In this document: positions 49,972 to 58,390 of the stretch, one piece after another
Layout of the letters: every line of letters begins with the position of its first letter
Position numbering within the stretch: position 1 is the stretch's first letter
From: Allobosea sp. WAO
Lineage (GTDB): Bacteria; Pseudomonadota; Alphaproteobacteria; Rhizobiales; Beijerinckiaceae
Length of the DNA: 64,000 nucleotides
Assembly: GCF_001509835.1 (NCBI RefSeq)
Contig: NZ_JXTJ01000010.1
Location: 1 to 64,000, forward strand
Direction: 5' to 3'
The notes under the pieces: generated by a model
Databases searched by the model: none
What the model was told of the DNA's origin: nothing
Seen by the model: the letters and a program-made list of their open reading frames with translations, nothing else
Position numbers and translations under genes: made by a program

Positions 49972-51363
49972 TTATGCAGGCCACACCCATTGCCCGGTTT
50001 CTCGAATAATGTCGCCGCGCAGCAGCGCTGCCTTTGCCCGCTGAAACGACTTCCTCTTTGCATCCGGGCTAGCGTCGCCAGCCGCTGCGTAACAGCGCTC
50101 GCGCCACGCCTCTTCCTTCACGACCATCGCGCCATCGCTGAAGTCCGGATCCGGCGGATAGACGCCCTCCGCCGCAATCGCCTCTTGAAGATGGCTAAGC
50201 GCTATGTCGCGCTGCGTTGGCTTGGCGGGCTCGACGTCGCGGGTCACCCCGGACAGGTTGCCTAGCTTCTGCGGAATGACCACGGGTGCGCTCGTGCTAG
50301 GGCCGACCTCTACGGACTGCATCGTGAAGGCGGCGACGGGGCCAGGCTCGCCGTCGTTCGTGCCGTCGCACACGAGAGTGAAATTCCCGCCGCTGTTCTT
50401 GACGTAGAAGCTGGTATCCACCGCGCCGTCGAGGTCGATAGCACCCTTGCCGCGCTCCTCGCCCCAGCCGCTGTGATGGACCACGGTGACGTGGCAATGC
50501 AGGGCTCGGATAATCTCATCGACGGACTGCACGTACTTGCCCATGTCCTTCGACGCGTTCTGGTCTCCGCCACCGAAAGTCCGGCTCAGGGTGTCAATGA
50601 TGACCCAAGCACACGGAACGCCGAAACGCTCCTCCACGCTGCGCACAGCCTGAGTGAGTGCCGCAGCGTCCAGCACGTTCGCGGTCATGTCGAGTTTGCC
50701 GCCGAAGACAGCCAGGGGAAGGCCTGAGACGCCGTGGTGCTTCCGAAACGCAGCCATTCGCCGAAGCGTCAGCTTCCGGCGCTCTGCGGCAAAGTAGACG
50801 ACCAGGCCCTTGCGGACAGCGCGCCCATGCCACGGCATCCCCGCCGCGATGTGACAGGCCATGTCGGTGACGATGACGGACTTGCCGGAGCCGGGCTTGC
50901 CAATGACGTCGGTGAACTCTCCCTCGCCAAGGATGCTCTCAAGAATTTCGACCTTGGGCGTCTCCTCCTCGATGTCGTCGAAGAACGTGATCTCGAAACG
51001 ATCGCGCTTTGCCGAGTTCTTCCGGTTGTCATTACTGGCGGCGGGCATCCAGTTGGACTTGCCGGTCAGGGTCGCGACCTTAGCTAGATCGCCCGATCGA
51101 GCCGCGTCCGCGATGTCCCGGTCAAGTCGCAGCTTCGCCATACGCTGGTCGCGCTCTCGCTCGCGCTCAAGGCGCTCAAGCTCTGCCGCGGCCCAGTCCC
51201 GCCGACGCATGAACTCCAGATGGTGAGCATGTTCAGCTGCGGACGGCTCTGGAGCGCCCGGCTCGAGGTCGGACAATTCCGCCAGTGGACCTATGAAATG
51301 GTAGAGACCGGTGTCTTCGTAATCGTCTTCGTCGATGTCAGGCGCAGTTTCTGTCACTGGCAT
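49972..51363 (-). CDS. RepA-like hexameric helicase/AAA ATPase of the prophage
   Basis: 463 residues from ATG 51363. A charged N-terminus and ERLERERERDQRMAKLRLDR coiled segment precede the RecA-like core, with Walker A GKPGSGKS and TDMACHIAAGMPWHGRAVRK, a Walker-B region (WVIIDTLSRTFGGG) and VTVVHHSGWGEERGKG. This is the AAA_25/RepA type found in phages and plasmids. A winged-helix-like C-terminus follows. It likely loads at the adjacent repeat cluster to start replication. Confidence 0.85.
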   Translation of the reverse strand: MPVTETAPDIDEDDYEDTGLYHFIGPLAELSDLEPGAPEPSAAEHAHHLEFMRRRDWAAAELERLERERERDQRMAKLRLDRDIADAARSGDLAKVATLTGKSNWMPAASNDNRKNSAKRDRFEITFFDDIEEETPKVEILESILGEGEFTDVIGKPGSGKSVIVTDMACHIAAGMPWHGRAVRKGLVVYFAAERRKLTLRRMAAFRKHHGVSGLPLAVFGGKLDMTANVLDAAALTQAVRSVEERFGVPCAWVIIDTLSRTFGGGDQNASKDMGKYVQSVDEIIRALHCHVTVVHHSGWGEERGKGAIDLDGAVDTSFYVKNSGGNFTLVCDGTNDGEPGPVAAFTMQSVEVGPSTSAPVVIPQKLGNLSGVTRDVEPAKPTQRDIALSHLQEAIAAEGVYPPDPDFSDGAMVVKEEAWRERCYAAAGDASPDAKRKSFQRAKAALLRGDIIRETGQWVWPA

Positions 51364-51601
51364 AGAGCCCTCTGTAAGCCGCCTCAGCGGCCGAATTGAT
51401 CTGGCGAAAGAGGTCAGGCTTGAAGTTCGCAACGCGCATGCCGTCTGTGGCGGGCGCGGCGACGATGAATGTGCCGTTGGGCCTGAGCCGAAGGCGGAAC
51501 CCCGAGAGCTTCATGTCGGGAAAGGACAGAGAGAAGCGCGCAACCGTACGCGCCGTGCTGCCGCCTGGATCAGGCAGCGGCACGAAGTCGATGATCTGCA
51601 T
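51338..51601 (-). CDS. Hypothetical protein upstream of the ATPase
   Basis: 87 residues from ATG 51601, overlapping the ATPase start by 26 bp. Beta-rich, MQIIDFVPLPDPGGSTARTV and RLRPNGTFIVAAPATDGMRV. Similar short proteins precede RepA-like genes in rhizobial prophages. Function unknown. Confidence 0.55.
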   Translation of the reverse strand: MQIIDFVPLPDPGGSTARTVARFSLSFPDMKLSGFRLRLRPNGTFIVAAPATDGMRVANFKPDLFRQINSAAEAAYRGLYASDRNCA

Positions 51602-51763
51602 AAGCAGTCTCTGATGTGCGAGAGTGCCCGCCGGCGGATGCGGGCGGGGAGGGGAGTTGTCCAAAAATCAGTGGGACAGTGACGAAAGAAAACGTAGCGA
51701 TTTCATGGGAAGAAATTTCGTCCCACTTTCCGCTAACTACTTGTCATCACTTGGCTCTTTGGC

Positions 51764-51780
51764 TCCCCTAGGGAGGGCCA
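51764..51780. other. attR of the prophage
   Basis: TCCCCTAGGGAGGGCCA, differing at one position from attL (33732-33748). It contains the palindrome CCCTAGGG. It is followed by a broken host lipoprotein gene, consistent with an old insertion point. The two sites bound about 18 kb. Confidence 0.65.
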
Positions 51781-51829
51781 GAAATTTCAGCGACTTAGCG
51801 TCGTTCGAGCTGACAGGCCACACGGTCAC

Positions 51830-52012
51830 GCCACATAGCGGACGGACGCGTTGGCGCTTTCGCCTTGCTGCCCTTACGCTATGCCTCGCCGCCGCCGGCT
51901 GCACGACGAGCGCCGATCGCCGCACAGCGCGATGTGCAATTCCAATCCCTCGTCGGCGGCACGATGGCCGATTTCATGCGACGAACCGGCCTAACGCCGA
52001 CTGACATGTAGC
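51830..52012 (+). pseudogene. Broken lipoprotein gene
   Basis: In one frame LAALTLCLAAAGCTTSADRR is a lipoprotein signal with lipobox. The conserved part then continues in another frame as VQFQSLVGGTMADFMRRTGL, TPTDM, ending at TAG. No start codon is visible and it is truncated at both ends. A relic next to attR. Confidence 0.5.
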
Positions 52013-52152
52013 AGCAGCATTCGGGATCGCGTTCTGTCTGCGGGAATGACCGGATCGGGTCGATTGCGGTTGCCACGTACCTCACAGCGCGGTCTGCCTT
52101 CCGACAACGAGCCAATGTCCGGAAGTGGCGCGCAAGGCCCCTTCGTCGATCC

Positions 52153-52324
52153 TCAACCGCAGCCGCTGTCCTCGCCTTTCCCCGCATTGAGGATCGGCCA
52201 GAAGCCGATGAGCCAGATGGCGAAGGAGGCCGACCACAGCATCGCCGCCAGGGCATAGTGCAGCCCGGCCAGGGCTGCCCCGATGCCGACGTCCGCAAGG
52301 ACGAGCTTGGAAGATTGGTCTGAG
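52153..52324 (-). pseudogene. C-terminal membrane fragment, NnrS-like
   Basis: The frame reads SSKLVLADVGIGAALAGLHY, ALAAMLWSASFAIWLIGFWP and ends GEDSGCG. Two membrane helices with a W-PIL motif resemble the end of NnrS-type haem-copper membrane proteins. No start; cut off by the adjacent small gene. Confidence 0.35.
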
Positions 52325-52327
52325 CGC

Positions 52328-52516
52328 CTATGAAACCCGTGCCATCTGGGCACGGACCCGTTCGAGCAAAGAGCGCCAGACGGTTCCCTCACATGGCGCG
52401 GCCGGTTCTGCGTCGGCAGCCAAGGCAGCGGCGGCATCTCGCCGGGCGCGCTTCTTGCTCATTCGAACCCGAAGCGCTTCACGCCTCAGGTAATAGGCCG
52501 TCGAGCGCATTTTCAT
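52328..52516 (-). CDS. Small basic protein, paralogue of the one at 23233
   Basis: 62 residues from ATG 52516. Shares MKMRSTAYY, RREA, RMSKKRARR and WRSLLERVRAQMAR with the 23233 copy. AAGGGGCAT lies upstream in both. Divergent in the middle (Ala-rich linker), so the copies are old. Function unknown. Confidence 0.6.
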   Translation of the reverse strand: MKMRSTAYYLRREALRVRMSKKRARRDAAAALAADAEPAAPCEGTVWRSLLERVRAQMARVS

Positions 52517-52625
52517 CGCGATATGCCCCTTGCCCCAAAGGCACGCTAGGCGGCCCACGACCTCGCGTCCTTAGCATTTGACATCCCGCCAGCGGCTGGG
52601 AGCTGCCATCACCCTAGAGATCATC

Positions 52626-53042
52626 ATGAAGCTGTTCGCCTATCTGGGCGCGCTGGCGTTCGCCTGCGTCGTCGTCATGCTCGCTGTTTCGGCCGAGGCT
52701 CAGACGGCTGTGCCGGACCAGACCTTGTTCGGCCTGTTCCGGCCGCTCCTCACCGAGCTGGCGATTGTGGTCGTGCTCGGCCTCGCCGGCTGGCTCTGGA
52801 GGTTCATCGTCGCGAAGCTGAAGCTCGCCATCGAAGCTCGCCATCGAGACGCATTTCAGGCTGCGGCGACCAACGCTGCCGGCATTCTCCTGGCCACGGG
52901 AGACATGTGCCGAGCGGTCTCCTATCTGGCTGGTGCTGCCGCGGACGCGGTGAAGGCCTTCCGTCTCTCCGAGGCGGCGCTGCCTGAGAAGATCGGGGCC
53001 AAGGCGGGTGTGCTGGCAACCTCCACGGACAAGCCTCTCTGA
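52626..53042 (+). CDS. LLH-type phage holin-like membrane protein
   Basis: 138 residues. A signal-like N-terminal segment (LGALAFACVVVMLAVSAEA) and a second membrane helix (ELAIVVVLGLAGWLWRFIVA). The C-terminal part (AADAVKAFRLSEAALPEKIG) resembles LL-H-type phage holins (phage_holin_6_1). It starts a lysis-like pair with the next, broken gene. It lies outside the attR, so it belongs to a different phage remnant. Confidence 0.5.
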   Translation: MKLFAYLGALAFACVVVMLAVSAEAQTAVPDQTLFGLFRPLLTELAIVVVLGLAGWLWRFIVAKLKLAIEARHRDAFQAAATNAAGILLATGDMCRAVSYLAGAAADAVKAFRLSEAALPEKIGAKAGVLATSTDKPL

Positions 53043-53070
53043 GCCTAAACCTCCCGCCTTCGGAGCAATC

Positions 53071-53412
53071 ATGACCATGCGAGCGAATGAAGACGGTCGT
53101 CTTTAGCCGGGGATCGCTGCCGCCGCCATCTCGGCCGGCATCTCCGTGGCGATCTCGATTGGAGCGTTCGCACTCATATTCTGGTCCGAGAGCGAGACGG
53201 TCGACGCCAAAACGGCCGATGCGATCACCCGCATCGAGCGCCGGATCGACACTGTCGAGGCTGAGGCCCGCTAGGCTCGCTGCGCGGCTGCCGAGGATCA
53301 TCAGAAGATCGCGGAGATGGTGGCCGAGCTGCGCAGCACCTCGCGCGGCGTCAGCAGGATCAAAGCCCTACTTGACCGGATGATGATGGAGCGCACGATC
53401 AAGCCGCCCTGA
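53071..53412 (+). pseudogene. Phage lysis-module membrane protein with two in-frame TAG codons
   Basis: From ATG 53071 the frame reads MTMRANEDGRL, TAG, then PGIAAAAISAGISVAISIG and FALIFWSESETVDAKTADA, RIERRIDTVEAEAR, TAG, and AAAEDHQKIAEMVAELRST to KPP and TGA. Reading through both TAGs gives one membrane helix followed by a coiled coil, 113 residues. Both TAGs fit CAG (Gln) positions. It follows the holin-like gene by 28 bp. Confidence 0.55.
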
Positions 53413-53490
53413 TCGAATTCCGTGAGCCCCTCCGGCGATCACCTGGCCCTCGCAAGGGGCTACCCTCCCTGGGGCGTTTCCTCCCTGACT

Positions 53491-53525
53491 GGCCCGGTCT
53501 CGCTCACGCGGGGCCGGGCCTTTTT
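53491..53525 (+). terminator. GC-rich terminator hairpin, copy 2
   Basis: GGCCCGG-tctcgctcacgcggg-GCCGGGCC followed by TTTTT. Identical over its length to the minus-strand copy at 21675. It terminates the holin module. Confidence 0.85.
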
Positions 53526-53542
53526 CGTTTGGTCGCCGGATG

Positions 53543-53785
53543 TCAATAGACCCAGCGGCAGACCCGACGACGGCGACCGAACCGGTCCCGCGTGACAGTG
53601 CAGACCTGGCGACGCCGGCGCGGCCCGCGGTAGTACTGCGTGAACTCCGCAGGCGCTTCGTCGAGCTTGGTGGTCAAGTCGAGTGGCAGGTCGGACGCCT
53701 TTGCCGCATCGCTCGCGATCACGCTCCCGACCGCAGTGGCAGCGACGCCGCCGAACATGGCGGTGAGAAATGAACGTCGATTCAT
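53543..53785 (-). CDS. Small Tat-like exported protein, relative of the gene at 49484
   Basis: 80 residues from ATG 53785 (AAGGAGCTTCCC upstream). Signal MNRRSFLTAMFGGVAATAVG, then TTKLDEAPAEFTQYYRGPRR and a Cys-containing, Arg-rich end (RQVCTVTRDRFGRRRRVCRW) that may form a disulfide. Shares its first 60 residues' pattern with 49484. Confidence 0.65.
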   Translation of the reverse strand: MNRRSFLTAMFGGVAATAVGSVIASDAAKASDLPLDLTTKLDEAPAEFTQYYRGPRRRRQVCTVTRDRFGRRRRVCRWVY

Positions 53786-54100
53786 GGGAAGCTCCTTCGG
53801 TTGGGAGCCCCAACAAAGGCGGGCAGAGTTAACAAATGGTTGCCCGGATTGTGGGCTGTTGAGCCTTGACTTGCCTGAATCGCGCGATCTCACCGTGCAG
53901 CGCCGCCACTGCTGCTTCCCCTCGCACGCCCTTGATTCCACGCTCCTCGCGGTCGGTCGAGCCTGCCACGCCGTCGAGCACGACGCTCAGCTTCGGCCGC
54001 GATAGCCTGGCGGACCAACCGGCTTCAAAGCTCTAGCCCCTTCGGTTTGGCCCCTCCGGGTTGGTCTTGCCCCGCGAGGTAAAAAAAGGCCTGACCGGAC
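53786..54100. other. Gap with no recognised gene
   Basis: Between the exported protein gene and the AraC gene end. Open frames exist but no ribosome site or protein-like sequence was found. Confidence 0.35.
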
Positions 54101-55108
54101 CTAAAGATGACGAAGGCAGTCCCCGAGCGTCCCGAACTCTGCATCGTCATAGCTCCTCGACCGAACGCTAAAGACTTGGCCCGCCGACGAAGCTGCCCGC
54201 ACATCGCTGGGACTGACACCGAACTCGAGCTTAAAGGCGCGTGCAAAACTCGACCCGTCCGGGAAGCAGAGCGCTTCAGCGATTGCTCTGATGGAGCTGT
54301 CATTCGACGCGTCCGACAGCTCCGTGTGAGCCTGAAGGAGGCGCAGCCGCTGGATATACTGGGCTATGCCACCATCGTTCTGCAGCAAGCGATAGAGCTG
54401 ACTTCGGGACATCCCTAGCTCTCGGCATAAGCTGGACGGGTCCAATGAGGGTGAGCGCAGATGGCTCACAATCACCTGCTTTGCCCTCTCGCGCCGGCTG
54501 ACGTGGATCTGGCCCGCAGCGCCCGGGTCGGCAAGCGGCGTTAGGCAGGCTAGCAGCATCGCCTTCACAGCATCCGCCAGCTTTGCCGCATCTGCTGGAG
54601 CGAGTTCCGGAAGGCTCTTTTCAAGGAGGACGAGATAATCCCCAAGCAATCGACCTAGAGGCGTGCTCAGCGCTCGGCCCTGCACAGCGTCGAGCACAGG
54701 CGCCAGATCACCAAAATTGTCCCTGGGCAGGTAGAGCTGCAAACGCTCATCCTGAGCCCGCTCGCTCACCAACTCCTGCCCCAACGAGGCAACGAAGGGA
54801 ACGCCCGCCGGGACCTCGAATGAATTGTCGCCCCCGGCGATTCCGAGAGTTCTTTGCCTACCGACTGTGATGACCCAGTGATCGACGGGGTTTTGACGAG
54901 TAAGAGCCTTCGTTCGCACCGCTCTCAATGCCGGAGCAGTGACCCGGCTGAGAGACATGCCATCGAGTGCCCAGTGCACGCTCTTGGCAGAAAAGCCGGC
55001 GTTGGGATCCAGCACATGAAGATCGAAGACCGTCTCGAACCACCCGCGCCATGCATCGAGCTGCTGCGCTTCGGGGAGGCCGTACGTCGAGATTTCGATC
55101 GGCTCCAA
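54101..55108 (-). CDS. AraC-family transcriptional regulator
   Basis: 335 residues, probably from TTG 55108 preceded by CAGGGGGAACC; ATG starts further upstream lack support. N-terminal AraC-binding-like domain about 1-190 (PIEISTYGLPEAQQLDAWRG, NFGDLAPVLDAVQGRALSTP). C-terminal double HTH: VIVSHLRSPSLDPSSLCREL, GMSRSQLYRLLQNDGG, then SIRAIAEALCFPDGSSFARA and FKLEFGVSPSDVR. Orphan regulator. Confidence 0.88.
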   Translation of the reverse strand: MEPIEISTYGLPEAQQLDAWRGWFETVFDLHVLDPNAGFSAKSVHWALDGMSLSRVTAPALRAVRTKALTRQNPVDHWVITVGRQRTLGIAGGDNSFEVPAGVPFVASLGQELVSERAQDERLQLYLPRDNFGDLAPVLDAVQGRALSTPLGRLLGDYLVLLEKSLPELAPADAAKLADAVKAMLLACLTPLADPGAAGQIHVSRRERAKQVIVSHLRSPSLDPSSLCRELGMSRSQLYRLLQNDGGIAQYIQRLRLLQAHTELSDASNDSSIRAIAEALCFPDGSSFARAFKLEFGVSPSDVRAASSAGQVFSVRSRSYDDAEFGTLGDCLRHL

Positions 55109-55317
55109 GGTTCCCCCTGATGTCGAGGTTGAGCACCGCGGCGTAACGCTGACATCGCAGCTCACCGCCGTCCATCTACTTTGAGGGGCCAGCCACCCCC
55201 TCTTTCGGGATGGCAAGCACATATTTGGGATTCTCGGCGATAGCCGCCTCCGGACCGTCAGCTATGATCTGATCGATAGCGAGACCTTCGAACGCAATGG
55301 CCATAAGGGCGAGCCCA

Positions 55318-55584
55318 ATGATCCGAGCAATCATCCTCTTCGGCTTGGCCCTCGGTGCAGCAGGCTGTAACCCCGATTCTCAATCCCAGCGAACACTCGG
55401 CGGAGCCGCGATTGGCGCAGGTGGCGGCGCGCTCATCGGCGCGGCGGCGGGGGGCGGACGGGGCGCTGCAATAGGCGCGGTGGCTGGCGGTGTGGCGGGC
55501 GCTCTGATCGGGCGAGCGACAACCCCCAACAACTGCATCTACCAGGACGGCGCGGGTCGTAGATTTATGGCAAGGTGCCCATAG
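55318..55584 (+). CDS. Glycine-zipper lipoprotein
   Basis: 88 residues from ATG 55318. Lipobox LGAAGC at the end of a short signal, then Gly/Ala-rich zipper (AAIGAGGGALIGAAAGGGRG, AAIGAVAGGVAGALIGRAT) and a C-terminal NNCIYQDGAGRRFMARCP with two Cys. Typical outer-membrane glycine-zipper protein. Start at 55297 is possible but lacks a site. Confidence 0.82.
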   Translation: MIRAIILFGLALGAAGCNPDSQSQRTLGGAAIGAGGGALIGAAAGGGRGAAIGAVAGGVAGALIGRATTPNNCIYQDGAGRRFMARCP

Positions 55585-55724
55585 CCAGCTTCTGGCTCAG
55601 CTAGGCATTTCGCAGGCTTCGGCCGGAATAGTCGGCGGCTCCGGTCGTCCGTCTGACTGCTCCTTCTGAACCAGCCGCCGGTCCCTTCAAAGGGGGTGGC
55701 CGCCTTTTTGTTTGGTAGCTGTAC

Positions 55725-56126
55725 CTACCTGATTGTCGCATTGTAGGTCAGCCGGGCGCACCCGGAGGCGCCTGCCGATGAGCCGCAAACGTAGATGACG
55801 AACAGGTCCTTGCCTCTGAATCCCGTGTTAGGTTTGTAAAAGAACGAGAAATCACCGGTCTGTGTTATCTTGCCGTTCGCGGGATCTTTCATAATGATGG
55901 CTTTCTCAAATACCGTTGCGCGCATGTGAGGCTGGCCTTCAGGAGCACTCGTGTAACTATATCTGCAACCGTTCTCATCCATCTGCGTTGTAAATTCTAC
56001 TTTGCTGTTCTGGGTTACAAAATACCACGGACCTTGCGTTCTACAGCTTTCTCGTTGGATCTGCGGGCTCGCGGCGCCCACGCCAGCCAGAAATAGGGGA
56101 ACTGCCAAAACAAGCCGGTCGATCAT
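55725..56126 (-). CDS. Exported hypothetical protein
   Basis: 133 residues with signal peptide (LVLAVPLFLAGVGAASP). Four Cys suggest two disulfides (RESCRTQ, ENGCRYSYTS, VIYVCGSSAGASGCARL). Beta-rich. Base composition is lower in GC than the flanks, suggesting transfer. Family unknown. Confidence 0.65.
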   Translation of the reverse strand: MIDRLVLAVPLFLAGVGAASPQIQRESCRTQGPWYFVTQNSKVEFTTQMDENGCRYSYTSAPEGQPHMRATVFEKAIIMKDPANGKITQTGDFSFFYKPNTGFRGKDLFVIYVCGSSAGASGCARLTYNATIR

Positions 56127-56529
56127 TGAAGCAGAGCTCCATTTGTCCTTGCAGGGTTAGCTGCAGACGAAGCTTGGTCAATCGGGACGTTGAGGTAGCC
56201 CAGTTTGCTTTGCGCACCCCTGTTGATTGGCCCCGCTTCTCGCGCCGGCCGGCCGTTTTTGTTTGCCGAGGACCGCTTACTGTCCACTGTTCGGAGCTCG
56301 GAGGTTCCGTTAGGTTCGGCCTGGCGATTTCGCTACAGCGGCTATTCGAGAACGGACGAGGCGAGGCCGACGATACTCGGCGCAAGTTTCGAGAGAAACT
56401 CGATTGGGCAATTGAGCCCCATTTCGGGCATCACTATGCCGACGGCGATTTCAGCTTCAGCAGAAAGGCCGCCGCGTGACAGGGCGCGGACATATTCAGC
56501 GCTTTTCATATCGAAGTGACTAGCTACTG
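56127..56529. other. Gap with terminator-like sequence
   Basis: Contains GGCCGGCCGTTTTTGTTTG near 56250, a possible short terminator, and no convincing gene. Confidence 0.35.
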
Positions 56530-56560
56530 GGCCCGGTCTCACGCGGGGCCGGGCCTTTTT
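56530..56560 (+). terminator. GC-rich terminator hairpin, copy 3 (shortened)
   Basis: GGCCCGG-tctcacgcggg-GCCGGGCC then TTTTTT; identical to copies 1 and 2 except for loss of GCTC in the loop. Confidence 0.85.
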
Positions 56561-56639
56561 TGTTTCACGTATCTGGACTTCGATCCGAACTCCAGTAACG
56601 TCAACCGCTGTGAGCTATGCACCCGAAGTGGAGCCTGGC

Positions 56640-56867
56640 ATGCGCCTCCCCCATGCACTTTTTCTCGCGTCGTTGGCGTTCTTCGCGTCCCCCGCGGACG
56701 CTAGGCAAGGAGGCGGGGGCGGCGGCGATGCTGCCCGCGAGGCCTGTAGAGAGGAAGCCCGCCAAAGCATCAAGCCAGGCAGGACATCCCGGGTCGACCG
56801 CGAGCAAATCAGAGAGATGCGCCGCGAATACACGCGAAACTGCCGAAAAAAATCCAGATCAAGCTGA
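56640..56867 (+). CDS. Small exported protein
   Basis: 75 residues from ATG 56640 (GGAGCC upstream). Signal peptide (LFLASLAFFASPADA) and a charged mature part (REACREEARQSIKPGRTSRV, REQIREMRREYTRNCRKKSR) with two Cys. Resembles small secreted alphaproteobacterial proteins. A terminator follows at 56899. Confidence 0.65.
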   Translation: MRLPHALFLASLAFFASPADARQGGGGGGDAAREACREEARQSIKPGRTSRVDREQIREMRREYTRNCRKKSRSS

Positions 56868-56898
56868 TTTTCTGCTGGTCTGTTTTAACTTTTCAGCG

Positions 56899-56928
56899 AC
56901 CCCGGTCTTGCTCGCCGCGGGCCGGGGT
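56899..56928 (+). terminator. Terminator hairpin
   Basis: ACCCCGG-tcttgctcgccgcgg-GCCGGGGT followed by TTTCG; a fourth, diverged relative of the same terminator type. Confidence 0.75.
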
Positions 56929-57032
56929 TTTCGTTCGTCGTTAGCGTGGCGCGAGATCAAATTGCTTCGCGCCTTCTATTCCGATTGGACGCTCCCGGCC
57001 GCGACCGCCCCCCACCGCAGCTTCAACGCGAG

Positions 57033-58247
57033 ATGCTGATGACGACGCCTCTTCCCGATTTGCGCCTGAATGGCGCGAGACTGGCCGACGGCCGGCTGCT
57101 GTCGATCGACATCGCCGGAGACCAGGTCGCGGCGCTGCGGCCCAACGGTGAGGATGCTCCTGAAGCTCGTCGTTCGATCGAGCTCGGCGGGGCGCTGGTA
57201 CTGCCCGGCCTCACGGACGGCCATGTCCACCTCGACAAGACACTGCTCGGAGTGCCCTGGCGCCCGCATCAGGCGGCGGCCTCGATCCGTGCTCGGATCG
57301 AGGCCGAAAAGGACTACCGACGCTCGACGCGGACGCCGCTGGCGGAGCAAGGCGCGGAGGCTCTGCTCGAAGCGGCGCTGCGCCGGGGCACGACGAGCCT
57401 GCGCACCCATGTCGACATCGACGACGTCGCGAAACTCGACAATCTCACACAGCTGCTCACGTTGCGGGAACGCTGGGCCGATCGGATGCAGATCCAGATC
57501 GTCGCCTTTCCGCAGAGCGGCATCCTGTCCTGCGCACCCGCGGCGGCCTATCTCGACGAGGCCCTGCGTATGGGGGCCGACCTTATCGGCGGCCTGGACC
57601 CGGTCGGCATCGACGGCGACCGGGACGGCCATCTCGCGATCGTCTTCGCGCTGGCGGAGAAACATGGCCGCGGCATCGACATCCACCTGCATGATGGTGG
57701 CTCGGAAGGGCTCGACGAGATCGACGACATCATCGCGCGGACGCGGGCCGGGGGCCTCGGCGGCCAGGTTACGATCAGCCATGCCTTCGCGCTGGCTGAT
57801 GCAGACGAGCGGCACCTCGATGCAACCGCCGACGCGCTCCGCGAGAGCGGCGTCGCGATCCTGTCCAGCATCCCAGGCGGAGATCGCTGCCCGCCCATCC
57901 CCCGACTGCGAGCGCGCGGTGTCGAGGTCTTCTTCGGCTCCGACAACATCCGCGACTGCTGGAACCCCTCGACCGTGATCGGGATGGTCGACCGCGCCAT
58001 GCTCGGGGCGTATCGGTTCGGGCTCCGGCGGGACGAGGATATTGCAGCGTTGCTCGACCACGTCACGACCATCCCGTCGCGCATCTGCGGTCTCGGTGCG
58101 GGCGAGATCCGTCCCGGAGCGCGCGCCGATATCGTCGCGTTCGAAGCCCCGCATGCCCCGCAGGTCATCGTCGAGCGCCAGCTCCCCTCGCTCATTGTCT
58201 CACGCGGCAAGCCGCAGGAACTTGCGGCCCCACCCGTGCTGAAATGA
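57033..58247 (+). CDS. Amidohydrolase of the cytosine-deaminase type
   Basis: 404 residues. Metal motif HVHLDKTLLG (about 70), THVDIDDV, IDIHLHDGGSEG, ISHAFAL and the metal aspartate in FFGSDNIRDCW. This pattern matches cytosine deaminase and N-isopropylammelide-type amidohydrolases (zinc or iron). It hydrolyses an exocyclic amine or amide of a heterocycle. ATGs at 57033 and 57039 are close; CGCGAG precedes. No base-salvage neighbours. Confidence 0.9.
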   Translation: MLMTTPLPDLRLNGARLADGRLLSIDIAGDQVAALRPNGEDAPEARRSIELGGALVLPGLTDGHVHLDKTLLGVPWRPHQAAASIRARIEAEKDYRRSTRTPLAEQGAEALLEAALRRGTTSLRTHVDIDDVAKLDNLTQLLTLRERWADRMQIQIVAFPQSGILSCAPAAAYLDEALRMGADLIGGLDPVGIDGDRDGHLAIVFALAEKHGRGIDIHLHDGGSEGLDEIDDIIARTRAGGLGGQVTISHAFALADADERHLDATADALRESGVAILSSIPGGDRCPPIPRLRARGVEVFFGSDNIRDCWNPSTVIGMVDRAMLGAYRFGLRRDEDIAALLDHVTTIPSRICGLGAGEIRPGARADIVAFEAPHAPQVIVERQLPSLIVSRGKPQELAAPPVLK

Positions 58248-58390
58248 TTGTCAGCTCGCAGGCGACTTCGTAGTAGCGGCTCCTGGCGCTGGCTGCGGTA
58301 CCAATCCGACAAGCGCGCGGCTCGTCTTCCGCACTGCGAAATGCGGGCGCAAGGCGGTGGGGTCAAAAAAAAGGCCATCGGGGACGCGCT

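Noticed and set aside
43362..53412. Alternative genetic code in the prophage
   Set aside because: Nearby intact genes terminate properly and frameshifts accompany the TAG codons, so decay is the simpler reading; kept only as a low-confidence finding.
56976..58154. Long minus-strand frame opposite the amidohydrolase
   Set aside because: Shadow of the amidohydrolase coding strand with no family motif.
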